From: Crocinitomicaceae bacterium
GTDB taxonomy: Bacteria; Bacteroidota; Bacteroidia; Flavobacteriales_D; Crocinitomicaceae
Length of the DNA: 64,000 bases
Reading direction: 5' to 3'
NCBI GenBank assembly: GCA_014762645.1
Contig: JABURP010000020.1
Span: 27,041-91,040, forward strand
Positions 40,903 through 48,425 of the stretch are shown one piece after another. Under the pieces are notes generated by a model. The model did no database searches and was not told where the DNA came from. It saw only the letters and a program-made list of their open reading frames with translations. Position 1 is the first letter of the stretch. Every line of letters begins with the position of its first letter. The position numbers were made by a program, and so were the translations under genes.

Positions 40903-40983
40903 ATGAAAATGTTTACTGTGGTTTTTTGGGTTTACCATAGTAAAGTGAATAAAACTACTTATTCAGGCCGGCCCCGGTCTTAA
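40903..40983 (+). CDS. Possible 26-codon leader ORF upstream of the sigma factor operon
   Basis: ATG at 40903 opens a 26-codon frame rich in Val/Phe/Trp at its start and basic at its end (MKMFTVVFWVYHSKV...), stopping at TAA 40981-40983, inside the loop of the terminator-like hairpin at 40966-41001. It overlaps the hairpin at 40912-40944. The layout resembles an attenuator leader peptide, but a chance ORF of this length is quite possible. No ribosome-binding site is evident. Confidence 0.25.
   Translation: MKMFTVVFWVYHSKVNKTTYSGRPRS
40912..40944 (+). repeat. Inverted repeat (hairpin 1) in the sigma-operon leader
   Basis: TTTACTGTGG (40912-40921) pairs with CCATAGTAAA (40935-40944) with one G-T wobble. 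A second copy of the left arm, TTTACTAT (40894-40901), can pair with the same right arm (ATAGTAAA, 40937-40944), so two alternative hairpins are possible. Confidence 0.6.
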
Positions 40984-41001
40984 AAGGGGTCGGTCATTTT
41001 T
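40966..41001 (+). terminator. Terminator-like hairpin in the sigma-operon leader
   Basis: GGCCGGCCCC (40966-40975) pairs with GGGGTCGGTC (40986-40995) with G-T wobbles, followed by ATTTTT. It ends 14 bases before the sigma factor ATG. No gene upstream is on this strand, so a terminator here would act on the leader of the sigma operon itself. Confidence 0.6.
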
Positions 41002-41015
41002 CGCTAAAGGAAATT

Positions 41016-41603
41016 ATGTTTGACGAGCAAAAAATAATTGAAGCGTGTCGCAAGAATGACCGTCGTGCACAAGAAAAGTTGTACGAATGGGCATACGTGA
41101 AACTTATGCCGACCTGCATGCGCTATCATAAAAATGAAGAAGATGCCCGGAACGTATTAAACCTTGGTTTTGTTAAGATTTGTAAGAATTTGGATAAGCT
41201 GAAGGAAGGAACACCTTTTGAAGCTTGGGTGAGAAGGATCATGATGAATACAATTATTGACGAATTCAGAAAGAATAAAAATTATTTACAGTTGGTGGAT
41301 CAGAAAGAAACTGACCGTGAATTAGAAATACATGGATTGAGCGTTGATAATGGCGTTTGGTCAAAATTGGAAATGGATGTATTGATGGGTTTATTAAAAA
41401 GACTTCCAGACGTTTCCAGGAAAGTATTCAAACTGTATGTGATTGATGGATACTCTCACAAAGAAATTGGAGATATGTTAGATATCTCAGACGGAACATC
41501 AAAATGGCATCTTTCAAATGCCAGAAAATTGTTGCGTGAAATGGTTATTAAAATGAGAAAGTCGGAAGACAGAGAACTTTGGGGATATAACAAGAATGGC
41601 TGA
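41016..41603 (+). CDS. RNA polymerase sigma-70 family (ECF-type) sigma factor
   Basis: A 195-residue sigma factor. Region 2 is at residues 30-90 (YHKNEEDARNVLNLGFVKI, then FEAWVRRIMMNTIIDEFRKNK), and the region 4 helix-turn-helix at residues 125-180 (LPDVSRKVFKLYVIDGYSHKEIGDMLDISDGTSKWHLSNARKLL). It overlaps the next gene by 8 bases; that gene encodes a probable anti-sigma factor. The operon continues with a lipoprotein and a T9SS cargo protein. It is preceded by a leader with hairpins. The regulon is unknown; by analogy with Dma systems it may respond to outer-membrane state. Confidence 0.93.
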   Translation: MFDEQKIIEACRKNDRRAQEKLYEWAYVKLMPTCMRYHKNEEDARNVLNLGFVKICKNLDKLKEGTPFEAWVRRIMMNTIIDEFRKNKNYLQLVDQKETDRELEIHGLSVDNGVWSKLEMDVLMGLLKRLPDVSRKVFKLYVIDGYSHKEIGDMLDISDGTSKWHLSNARKLLREMVIKMRKSEDRELWGYNKNG

Positions 41604-43248
41604 GGAGAATAAACATATGGATGACGCTTTTAAGCGTATGGGTGAGGAGTTCAAGGTGAAGTACAATCCTGAGTTCTGGGAGGATGCAAAATCCAAACTG
41701 GATGATGCTTCACTGGATGATGCCTTTAAAGCTGCTGCATTGAATGCTGCAGAAGTTCCTGCTTTGGATCCAACTTCTGTTTCTGAAAGCGTGGATGATA
41801 TGTTCATGGATAGTGCTTTTGTAGAAGCTTCCAGTGAACAATCCGCAAATTATGATTCTAAATTTTTCCAGGAATTTTTGGAAAAAGAAGGAGATATTGC
41901 CATGGATGAAGCCTTCGTAGAAGCTTCTGGTGCTACAGTTGTAGACTATTTACCAGAATACTGGGAAGATGCTGACAAAGCACTTAAAAACGAAGGTCTT
42001 CACTATGAATATAGCACCGAGTACTGGAAAGAGGCAAGACGTCTGCTTGACCGTGAAGACAGAAAAGTGTTTTTTACGAGATGGTCAGCTGCTGCTGCAA
42101 TTTTGATGCTCATCTCATTTAGCGGACAATTTTTAAATCCTGTTTCTGATTTTGAAGTTGAGGCAATGCAAGCTAATGTCCAGGGAACAACTGAATATGA
42201 AAATATTTACCTCTCTAATTCAGATGTTGAATCGGCAAAAAATGCCTTGTTAGCCGATAAAGAATTTGCAGATTATACAAACCTTGCAGATGCATTTGGA
42301 GCCACAAATAACGCACATAATGACGCGCATACAAATGATGTAGCCACAAATGAAAACAATGAAAACATTTCAGTAGATCATTTAACTAACAGTGTGGATA
42401 ATGAAACCACAATTGTAACATCTACTGGCTCTGAGAATGTAAAAACGGATGAAAGTACATTCAATTCCAAAAAGCTTGAAGGTGATTTAGCGATTAACAA
42501 CAAATTGGAAGATGAATTAACATTGATGGATATCGATAAACGTTATAAGCCAGAAATTCATCAGATCGGTTATTCAAAATTTGCTCCACAAATAAAGATT
42601 GAAAAAACACCACCAATGACAATGCATTCTGTCGGTGTCCTTGCACAATCAGGAATTGGAAATAAATGGGGGAACTTCAGCTTTATGCCTACACTGAGAA
42701 ATAGTGTTGGAATTGAATATATCGTCTCTTCAGGAAAACGCTTTCAGAATTTTGAGTTCGGAGGTAGCTTTATGATCAACCACATCAGACAAAGCAGATT
42801 AAATACAGAGGACAGAAGTACGGTTTATGATGTGAATGGTAATGTTACTAAATACTGGAGAAAAGTACAGTTAAAGGATATGGTATTCGCAAATTTGAAT
42901 GGATTGGTAAACTACAGAGTTGCTCCTGATCATAAAGTAAAATTTGGTTTGGGTATGGAATACCTGGTAGGTGTAAGATCTAATATGTCTTATGTAGATG
43001 ACTTTACCAATGAGATCAAAACAGTAAATAATAACTGGGGAGTGAAAGAAGGATTAAAAAAGTTTGATATTCGACTGACAGTAGGATATGAATACGAAAT
43101 TTCTAACCGGTTCACGTTACAGGTAAATAGTAATTTAGGACTGTTTGACCGTACAGATAATACTTTCCTTAAAGATGAACAAACAGATAGAGAAATAAAC
43201 GTGATGTTGGGATTGAAGTATAACTTCATCAAGATGAAGAAGAAATGA
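41596..43248 (+). CDS. Dual-membrane-spanning anti-sigma factor-like protein
   Basis: A 550-residue protein in four parts. (1) A cytoplasmic, acidic N-terminus (1-160) of repeated modules: D-x-AF (residues 9, 41, 71, 103) and Y-x-PE(F/Y)W-x-(D/E)A (23-32, 118-126, with variants at 85-95 and 139-147). (2) One hydrophobic helix (about 163-180). (3) A long Asn/Asp/Thr-rich linker (about 190-310). (4) A C-terminal barrel-like domain (about 340-550) with alternating strands, ending VMLGLKYNFIKMKKK. It overlaps the sigma gene by 8 bases. The layout matches Bacteroides Dma proteins, where an anti-sigma domain in the cytoplasm is linked to an outer-membrane barrel. The anti-sigma role is inferred from position and layout. 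Confidence 0.75.
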   Translation: MAEENKHMDDAFKRMGEEFKVKYNPEFWEDAKSKLDDASLDDAFKAAALNAAEVPALDPTSVSESVDDMFMDSAFVEASSEQSANYDSKFFQEFLEKEGDIAMDEAFVEASGATVVDYLPEYWEDADKALKNEGLHYEYSTEYWKEARRLLDREDRKVFFTRWSAAAAILMLISFSGQFLNPVSDFEVEAMQANVQGTTEYENIYLSNSDVESAKNALLADKEFADYTNLADAFGATNNAHNDAHTNDVATNENNENISVDHLTNSVDNETTIVTSTGSENVKTDESTFNSKKLEGDLAINNKLEDELTLMDIDKRYKPEIHQIGYSKFAPQIKIEKTPPMTMHSVGVLAQSGIGNKWGNFSFMPTLRNSVGIEYIVSSGKRFQNFEFGGSFMINHIRQSRLNTEDRSTVYDVNGNVTKYWRKVQLKDMVFANLNGLVNYRVAPDHKVKFGLGMEYLVGVRSNMSYVDDFTNEIKTVNNNWGVKEGLKKFDIRLTVGYEYEISNRFTLQVNSNLGLFDRTDNTFLKDEQTDREINVMLGLKYNFIKMKKK

Positions 43249-44300
43249 AAAAAGGATTACTCTACATAATGACTTTCGGGCTATTGCTAACAGCCTGTAA
43301 GAAAGAACCTCTGCCAGACCTTCCGCCGGAGACGGGCCCGTACTATTCTGTAAGTGGATATATTAACGGCGAATTTGTAGAACTGAATGTTGGTCAGGAA
43401 GGAATACTCATTTCACAAGGGGTAACTGACAATAACGGTGTAGAATCTTATTATGGCCAAATCCTATCTCCGTCCGAAGATTTAATGATAAGAATTGAGT
43501 TTACAAGGCCAGAACTTGTTCAGGGTAATCAAGGGTTATCCGTTTTAAATGAAGGTTCAATTGAATACCTGGTTCATGAGCCTGGATGCTTAAAGCCTAA
43601 TTTTGGCGGAAGTACAGGTCAGCTCAACTTCTTGCTCGTAAAGAATGAATATGGTGTTTTTGAACCCTTAACCGAATTCGAGTTTGATGAGTATGGAATT
43701 CATAATAAGACACTAAAATTTACGGATGTAAGTCAGAACAGCTTTCAAATTCCCATACAATATGGTTATGATCCTGAAATGTTAGATCCAGATTTTCAGG
43801 CGTACGGACTGATGGATACGATCTATTTTGCAGCAAACAATACTTCCGGTTCACATGAATGGTATGTAGATGGTCAACTTGTTGGAACATCATCCAGTTT
43901 TCACGATCATTTAGCAACGGGGATTCATAAAGTTGAACACAAAATAATCGACCAAAATTATAATGAAGCCAGGCATACCACTTTAGTGCGTGTAACGGAT
44001 TTCGTATTTGATTGGAAGATGGATTTAAGTGGTTGTAGTACGCCAAATTATGAATCTAATTACGGAAAGGTGACAATTACAGTCCAAACCAATGGAAAAC
44101 AATACACTTCTGATCATGTCGCAGGAAATACGTACAATGGATTTAATGTGAGTGATATAGAATACGTTGCAAACTCCAGTGGAATACCATCTAGAGTCGT
44201 ATTTGACCTCTCATTTCATGTGACATTAGTTGACGATACCGGTACAGAATCATTATCTTTGAGCGATATGTCAGGTACATTTAATATTGGCCTGCAATAA
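43245..44300 (+). CDS. Lipoprotein of the sigma operon
   Basis: A 351-residue lipoprotein; the lipobox is LLTAC (Cys about residue 17). Middle and C-terminal parts are beta-rich. A PKD-like segment is suggested by SHEWYVDGQLVGTSSSFHDHLATGIHKVEHKI (residues about 204-235, split here for description). The start overlaps the barrel gene by 4 bases (ATGA), so it is coupled to the sigma/anti-sigma pair. The function is unknown; an outer-membrane or surface location is likely. Confidence 0.75.
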   Translation: MKKGLLYIMTFGLLLTACKKEPLPDLPPETGPYYSVSGYINGEFVELNVGQEGILISQGVTDNNGVESYYGQILSPSEDLMIRIEFTRPELVQGNQGLSVLNEGSIEYLVHEPGCLKPNFGGSTGQLNFLLVKNEYGVFEPLTEFEFDEYGIHNKTLKFTDVSQNSFQIPIQYGYDPEMLDPDFQAYGLMDTIYFAANNTSGSHEWYVDGQLVGTSSSFHDHLATGIHKVEHKIIDQNYNEARHTTLVRVTDFVFDWKMDLSGCSTPNYESNYGKVTITVQTNGKQYTSDHVAGNTYNGFNVSDIEYVANSSGIPSRVVFDLSFHVTLVDDTGTESLSLSDMSGTFNIGLQ

Positions 44301-44311
44301 TCTCAATACCA

Positions 44312-45394
44312 ATGAAAAAATTACTTTTTATCTCTTGTGTTCTGGTTAGTCTGACCGGATTCACGCAAATTACAATTACAGAATCAGATTTTGCCGTACC
44401 AGGTGATACAGCCATGGTAAGTTTCTCGGATGAAACTGCTTTGGATTTAGTCACTACGGGTGCGAATGCTTATTGGGACTTTTCTACGATAAATATTTCA
44501 GCCCAAACCATAGATACATTTTATGCTGTACAAAGTGCAGATATTCTCTATCAACTTATCTTCAACAATGCCTGGGACAATCCAGACCACGTATCTGACT
44601 GGTACAGACCCTGGATAAGTGCAGGATTGGATGCAGCCAGCCAGTTTGGTGTTGATATTGAATCACCGGTGAGATTTACGGCCGTACACCCGGATCGTGT
44701 AGAAAATACCGGAATTGGATTTGAGATAATGGGAACAGGTATACCGGGCAAATCAGATACGATTGATATGCAATATCAATTGCCTATTAATTATTCCGAT
44801 TCCTGGACGTCAAATTCATATACTAATATAGATCTGAACCCTAATTTTGATGCTATTTACAGAAGATACCAGTGGAGAAACTCAATCGTTGATGGATGGG
44901 GACAGATTTTAACGCCCTGGGGAACTTTTGATGCCATTAGGGTAAAGTCTTTAGTTCAGGCTTCTGACTCTATTTATATTGGCGCATTTTCTTCATGGTT
45001 TGAATTACCAACACCGGATCAGGTAGAGTATCACTGGTTTACCAATGGTCAAAAAATGCCGATTTTCTCAGTAACAACAACTGATATAGGAGGAAACGAA
45101 ACCATCACAGAAGTTAAGTTTAAAGACAAGAAAAGATATTTCGCTTCAGTAGAAGAGGAGCTAACATTTGACGGTAGAATCTATCCAAATCCGGCATCAA
45201 ATGAAGTTCATATTGATTTGAATTCATCCCCATCTTTAATAGAGATTTTTGATTTAAGTGGACGAAAAGTCTACAGCAAACTTCCGACAGAAAGTATCGT
45301 CAATATCAATGTGAACTCATGGGATCCAGGAGTATATGTAGTGAGAATGACCGGAGAAATGGGCATCACATCTACTAGATTTGTCGTCGAGTAG
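44312..45394 (+). CDS. T9SS type A sorting domain protein
   Basis: A 360-residue secreted protein: signal peptide (to about residue 18, TGFTQ), a beta-rich body with no recognised catalytic motif, and a C-terminal type A sorting domain (IYPNPASNEVHIDL, IEIFDLSGRKVYS, WDPGVYVVRM, STRFVVE). The T9SS recognises this domain, exports the protein and usually anchors it to the surface. It is the last gene of the sigma operon, 11 bases after the lipoprotein. Confidence 0.85.
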   Translation: MKKLLFISCVLVSLTGFTQITITESDFAVPGDTAMVSFSDETALDLVTTGANAYWDFSTINISAQTIDTFYAVQSADILYQLIFNNAWDNPDHVSDWYRPWISAGLDAASQFGVDIESPVRFTAVHPDRVENTGIGFEIMGTGIPGKSDTIDMQYQLPINYSDSWTSNSYTNIDLNPNFDAIYRRYQWRNSIVDGWGQILTPWGTFDAIRVKSLVQASDSIYIGAFSSWFELPTPDQVEYHWFTNGQKMPIFSVTTTDIGGNETITEVKFKDKKRYFASVEEELTFDGRIYPNPASNEVHIDLNSSPSLIEIFDLSGRKVYSKLPTESIVNINVNSWDPGVYVVRMTGEMGITSTRFVVE

Positions 45395-45418
45395 AATCAG
45401 GTATTGACTTCTTAACCA

Positions 45419-45426
45419 TATCTTTG
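45419..45426 (+). promoter_or_regulatory. Putative -7 promoter box for rnpB
   Basis: TATCTTTG, a perfect TAnnTTTG match, ends 6 bases before the first paired base of the RNase P RNA P1 helix. This gives an internal calibration of the box-to-start distance in this genome. Confidence 0.65.
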
Positions 45427-45432
45427 TAAAGT

Positions 45433-45805
45433 AAAAGCAAACCGGCTTGTCGCTGTCTGTCTTTGACAGAGAGAGGAAAGTCCGGGCAGCATAGAGCATC
45501 ATGCTTCCTAACAGGAAGGTGTCGCGCCAGGCGCGATAACAGAAAGTGCCACAGAAAACAAACCGCCACGCTTTGTCGTGGTAAGGGTGAAAAGGTGGGG
45601 TAAGAGCCCACCGTACTGACGGTGACGTTAGTAGCAAGGTAAACCTCATGAGCTGAAATATCATGTAAACCGGGGCTTGAGGCTTGCTCGGCTAACTCGG
45701 AGGGTAGATAGATTGATCATGTGAGTGATTGCATGACTAGATAAATGACAGGCAACTCCTCCTTCGGGAAGGGTGTACAGAACCCGGCTTATAGGTTTGC
45801 TTTTA
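45433..45805 (+). ncRNA. rnpB: RNase P RNA (class A)
   Basis: The catalytic RNA that trims tRNA 5' ends. Conserved elements in order: GAGAGGAAAGTCCGGGC in the P4 5' side (about 45470-45488), ACAGAAA and GGTAAGGGTGAAAAGGTG in the middle, GTAAGAGCCCACCG, and the 3' AGAACCCGGCTTATAGG. The ends pair: AAAAGCAAACC (45433-45443) with GGTTTGCTTTT (45794-45804), forming P1. Ends are set from this helix. It is the whole of the 500-base gap between the T9SS gene and the HEAT-like gene. Confidence 0.95.
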
Positions 45806-45860
45806 TTCTTTTCTTTACTAATTTGAGCCAGTGGGTAAGGGTTTTCGCTGGATGATTCTT

Positions 45861-45868
45861 TATCTTTG
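45861..45868 (+). promoter_or_regulatory. Putative -7 promoter box for the HEAT-like gene
   Basis: TATCTTTG, a perfect TAnnTTTG match, 25 bases before the chosen ATG at 45893. Confidence 0.5.
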
Positions 45869-45892
45869 CACCTTCTTACCAAATGGTATATG

Positions 45893-46444
45893 ATGGCAAA
45901 AAAGGAATCTCAGAAGGATAAGAAAATTCAGGAGCTCTTACTCAAACTCGCTTCAAAGAAGGAAAATGATCAAATTAAAGCGGTACAATCGTTAAAAGTT
46001 CATGGTAACGAAAGCGCTATTAAGCCTTTGGTTCAGGTATTAAGCAGTACTTCAGCATCACAATTGTTGAAAGATGAAATTACGGACCTTCTTAATACTA
46101 TCAAATCTACCAAAGTACCAGCAGAAATTATAAAATGCCTCAATAATGACGATTTTGCTGCGGCTCACCAATTACTGTTGGCGTCCATTTGGAATTCAGG
46201 ACTGGATTACAGCATGTATATGGGTGATATTGCCTCGGCGACAATTAAGGGTGATTTTATGTACGCAATGGAGTGTCTTACCATTCTTGAAAATATCGAA
46301 GGTCAACTCGAAGAGGATCAGATAATGGATGCTTTATTGGTATTCCAAAGCTACCTGGTTGAGAATAAAGATGAAGAGGATAACAAACAGCAAATCATCA
46401 AAGAAATTGTAATCATCCTTCAAAACATGAACGATACGGTCTAA
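45893..46444 (+). CDS. HEAT-repeat-like protein
   Basis: A 183-residue all-helical soluble protein. The early part (IQELLLKLASKKENDQIKAV, then SLKVHGNESAIKPLVQVLSS) reads as HEAT-like helical pairs. I use ATG 45893; the neighbouring ATG at 45890 is equally possible, and the longer frame from a TTG at 45866 would begin inside the promoter box. It is followed 2 bases later by trmB, so the two are cotranscribed. Function unknown; probably a protein-interaction scaffold. Confidence 0.75.
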   Translation: MAKKESQKDKKIQELLLKLASKKENDQIKAVQSLKVHGNESAIKPLVQVLSSTSASQLLKDEITDLLNTIKSTKVPAEIIKCLNNDDFAAAHQLLLASIWNSGLDYSMYMGDIASATIKGDFMYAMECLTILENIEGQLEEDQIMDALLVFQSYLVENKDEEDNKQQIIKEIVIILQNMNDTV

Positions 46445-46446
46445 CC

Positions 46447-47127
46447 ATGGCTAAGAAAAAGCTCATTCGATTTGAAGACATAAAAACCATGGATTTCGTT
46501 TTCGAACCAACCATGGAAATGGTAAAAAATGACAGTTTTCCTCTTAAAGGGAGCTGGAACGAAAAAATCTTTAAAAATAACAACCCAATAATATTGGAAC
46601 TTGGGTGCGGAAAAGGAGAGTATTCAGTCCAATTAGGCAAGATGTACCCGGATAAAAATTTTATTGGTGTGGATATAAAAGGAGCAAGAATCTGGCATGG
46701 AGCTAATGAAGTACGTCAAACCGGAATGAAAAATGTTGCTTTTATTCGAACCAGGATAGATTTTATAGAGACTTTTTTTACGGCAAATGAAGTGGATGAA
46801 ATTTGGTTGACATTTTCAGATCCTCAACCTAAAAAACCTAGAAAAAGACTTACTTCGAGGTTATTTATTGAACGTTATTTAAAGTTTTTGAAACCGGGCG
46901 GAATTGTACATTTAAAAACGGATAACTCATGGCTTTTTGCCTCTACTCTTGAACAAATTGACGAAAACGGATACCACCTGATTCAAAAAACCTGGGACCT
47001 GTATGGAGAGCTTGTAGAAGATTTAGACGAAGCAACCCGTGAAATACTGAATATCAGAACGCACTACGAAAAAATTTTCTCCGAAAAAGGTTTTGACATC
47101 AAATACGTCAAGTTTACCATCAATTAA
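46447..47127 (+). CDS. trmB: tRNA (guanine-N7)-methyltransferase
   Basis: A 226-residue SAM enzyme that methylates G46 of tRNAs. Diagnostic features: the SAM motif ILELGCGKGEYSVQLG, FIGVDIKGARIWHGANE, and the TrmB-specific WLTFSDPQPKKPRKR. C-terminal YEKIFSEKGFDIKYVKF is also typical. Starts 2 bases after the HEAT-like gene. Confidence 0.96.
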   Translation: MAKKKLIRFEDIKTMDFVFEPTMEMVKNDSFPLKGSWNEKIFKNNNPIILELGCGKGEYSVQLGKMYPDKNFIGVDIKGARIWHGANEVRQTGMKNVAFIRTRIDFIETFFTANEVDEIWLTFSDPQPKKPRKRLTSRLFIERYLKFLKPGGIVHLKTDNSWLFASTLEQIDENGYHLIQKTWDLYGELVEDLDEATREILNIRTHYEKIFSEKGFDIKYVKFTIN

Positions 47128-47172
47128 TTTTTCAATTCCTTACATCTTGATAATGAATGAATAGGGGTGAAA

Positions 47173-47180
47173 TAATTTTG
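47173..47180 (+). promoter_or_regulatory. Putative -7 promoter box before the unknown gene at 47258
   Basis: TAATTTTG, a perfect TAnnTTTG match, 78 bases upstream of the TTG start at 47258. Confidence 0.35.
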
Positions 47181-47257
47181 TATTCACCGATTTTTCTGTA
47201 TTTTAGGGGCAACTGTGAAGTTTTTCAATCGTATTATTAATTAGAAAAAACTTTGTA

Positions 47258-47785
47258 TTGAAATTAGTTAGGTTTTATAGAGAAGGGGAACTTTCCTCCA
47301 TTCGCATGTCGAATGAGGAAGAAGTTATTGTAGGTGTAAAGAATCTATTTTTTGATGAGCAGTTAGCCGAAGAGCAGATCATGCTCGAAATTTATTCTCA
47401 AAATAAAGGTATTGTTAGTGATGTGGACGAGTTAAGACTAGATTTTGACCGTATTTACTCTCATAAACAATTGAGAAAAAAGGCACTTTTATCCGGAACT
47501 AAGATTGTAGACTCTTGCAATCACAACAAGGATTTCTCCATTGCTACGATTATTGGTATTAAAAATGAGCAGCGCTATCTAAATGCGTCGTTTAGAAATT
47601 TTGTTATCCTAAGCCCAAGACACAGATTTCTTGAGAATTCAAATGAGCCAATGTTGTTGGCTAAACTGAAGAATAACAACTATTACCTGTTAAATGCTCA
47701 GCAATCTGGGAATGACCTAACTATTGTCAAAAAAGTATCAAATTGGATCACAAAAAAGATTTTTTTCAAGACGTCTTTGAAGTAG
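47258..47785 (+). CDS. Hypothetical protein upstream of the alkyltransferase-like gene
   Basis: A 175-residue soluble protein beginning at TTG (LVRFYREGELSSIRMS). No signal peptide, no recognised motif; the middle is rich in Lys/Asn/Asp (SHKQLRKKALLSGTKIVDSCNHNKD). It ends in a basic segment (NWITKKIFFKTSLK). The last 43 bases overlap the alkyltransferase-like gene in another frame. An ATG at residue 17 (47306) could be the true start. Function unknown. Confidence 0.5.
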   Translation: MKLVRFYREGELSSIRMSNEEEVIVGVKNLFFDEQLAEEQIMLEIYSQNKGIVSDVDELRLDFDRIYSHKQLRKKALLSGTKIVDSCNHNKDFSIATIIGIKNEQRYLNASFRNFVILSPRHRFLENSNEPMLLAKLKNNNYYLLNAQQSGNDLTIVKKVSNWITKKIFFKTSLK

Positions 47786-48084
47786 TTCAACTCATCCCCG
47801 AAGGAAGGGTCACCTCCTACGGAGCAATCGCAAAATTTCTTGGAGCAACTCGATCCAGCCGTTTAGTTGGTTGGGCCATGAATGCATCCCATAAAAATGG
47901 TATTTTGATCCCTGCGCACCGTGTCGTAAACCGCAACGGAATGCTTACCGGAAAAATGCATTTTCCTACACCAACCGCCATGCAGGAGCGACTTGAGGAG
48001 GAAGGAGTTTCTGTCGTAGAAGACAAAATTCAAAACTTTCAACAACACTTTTGGGATCCATCCATTGAGTTAAAACTCGATTAA
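47743..48084 (+). CDS. Alkyltransferase-like (ATL/MGMT-family) protein
   Basis: A 113-residue member of the O6-alkylguanine-DNA alkyltransferase family. DNA-binding helix-turn-helix VFEVVQLIPEGRVTSYGAI (RVTSYGAIA) and the active-site region IPAHRVVNRNG are clear. The catalytic Cys of PCHRVV is Ala here, so it cannot accept an alkyl group itself. Such ATL proteins bind O6-alkylguanine and hand the lesion to nucleotide excision repair. The start is TTG (MDHKKDFFQDV), which gives the normal N-terminus. It overlaps the unknown gene by 43 bases. Confidence 0.85.
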   Translation: MDHKKDFFQDVFEVVQLIPEGRVTSYGAIAKFLGATRSSRLVGWAMNASHKNGILIPAHRVVNRNGMLTGKMHFPTPTAMQERLEEEGVSVVEDKIQNFQQHFWDPSIELKLD

Positions 48085-48097
48085 TTTTATAACTTCG

Positions 48098-48272
48098 TCT
48101 TGAGTTCTGGTTCATCCTTAAGCGGATGATGAAAAGGGAATCAGGTGAGACATTGTCAATTCCTGAACTGTTCCCGCAGCTGTGAACTCCGAAACCGTAC
48201 ATATTGCCACTGTTATTTTCTGCAAATAATGGGAAGGTAGTACGGCCAGGGAGTAAGTCAGAAGACCTGCCA
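48098..48272 (+). ncRNA. Cobalamin riboswitch
   Basis: The cobalamin aptamer is recognised from GGTTCATCC, GGGAATCAGGTG, TTCCTGAACTGTTCCCGCAGCTGTGA, the B12 box GCCACTG (48206-48212) and the closing GGGAAGG...GCCAGGGAGTAAGTCAGAAGACCTGCC. It stands in the 341-base leader of the DUF4465 gene. A promoter-like TAACTTCG lies at 48090-48097. It should lower expression of the downstream uptake genes when adenosyl- or hydroxocobalamin is plentiful. The rest of the leader (48273-48425) holds short self-complementary AT-rich runs (GCTAATTAGC followed by TTTTC near 48326-48340). Confidence 0.95.
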
Positions 48273-48425
48273 TTTCTCAAAAAAAAACAAAGCTTTCGGG
48301 ATAAAAGCAAAGTTTAGGATTTATGCTAATTAGCTTTTCTTATTCTTTCGTTTCTATTCCTTTTAATTATTAATCTTCTGTAGTGCTAAAAAATTAATGC
48401 CACTGCGGGATAAAATTTAAAAAGG

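Noticed and set aside
45317..45882. Several minus-strand open frames over the RNase P RNA
   Set aside because: The region is a clear structured RNA gene; these frames are without protein features.
45866..45892. TTG start for the HEAT-like protein
   Set aside because: The TTG belongs to the promoter box TATCTTTG; ATG at 45890 or 45893 is preferred.
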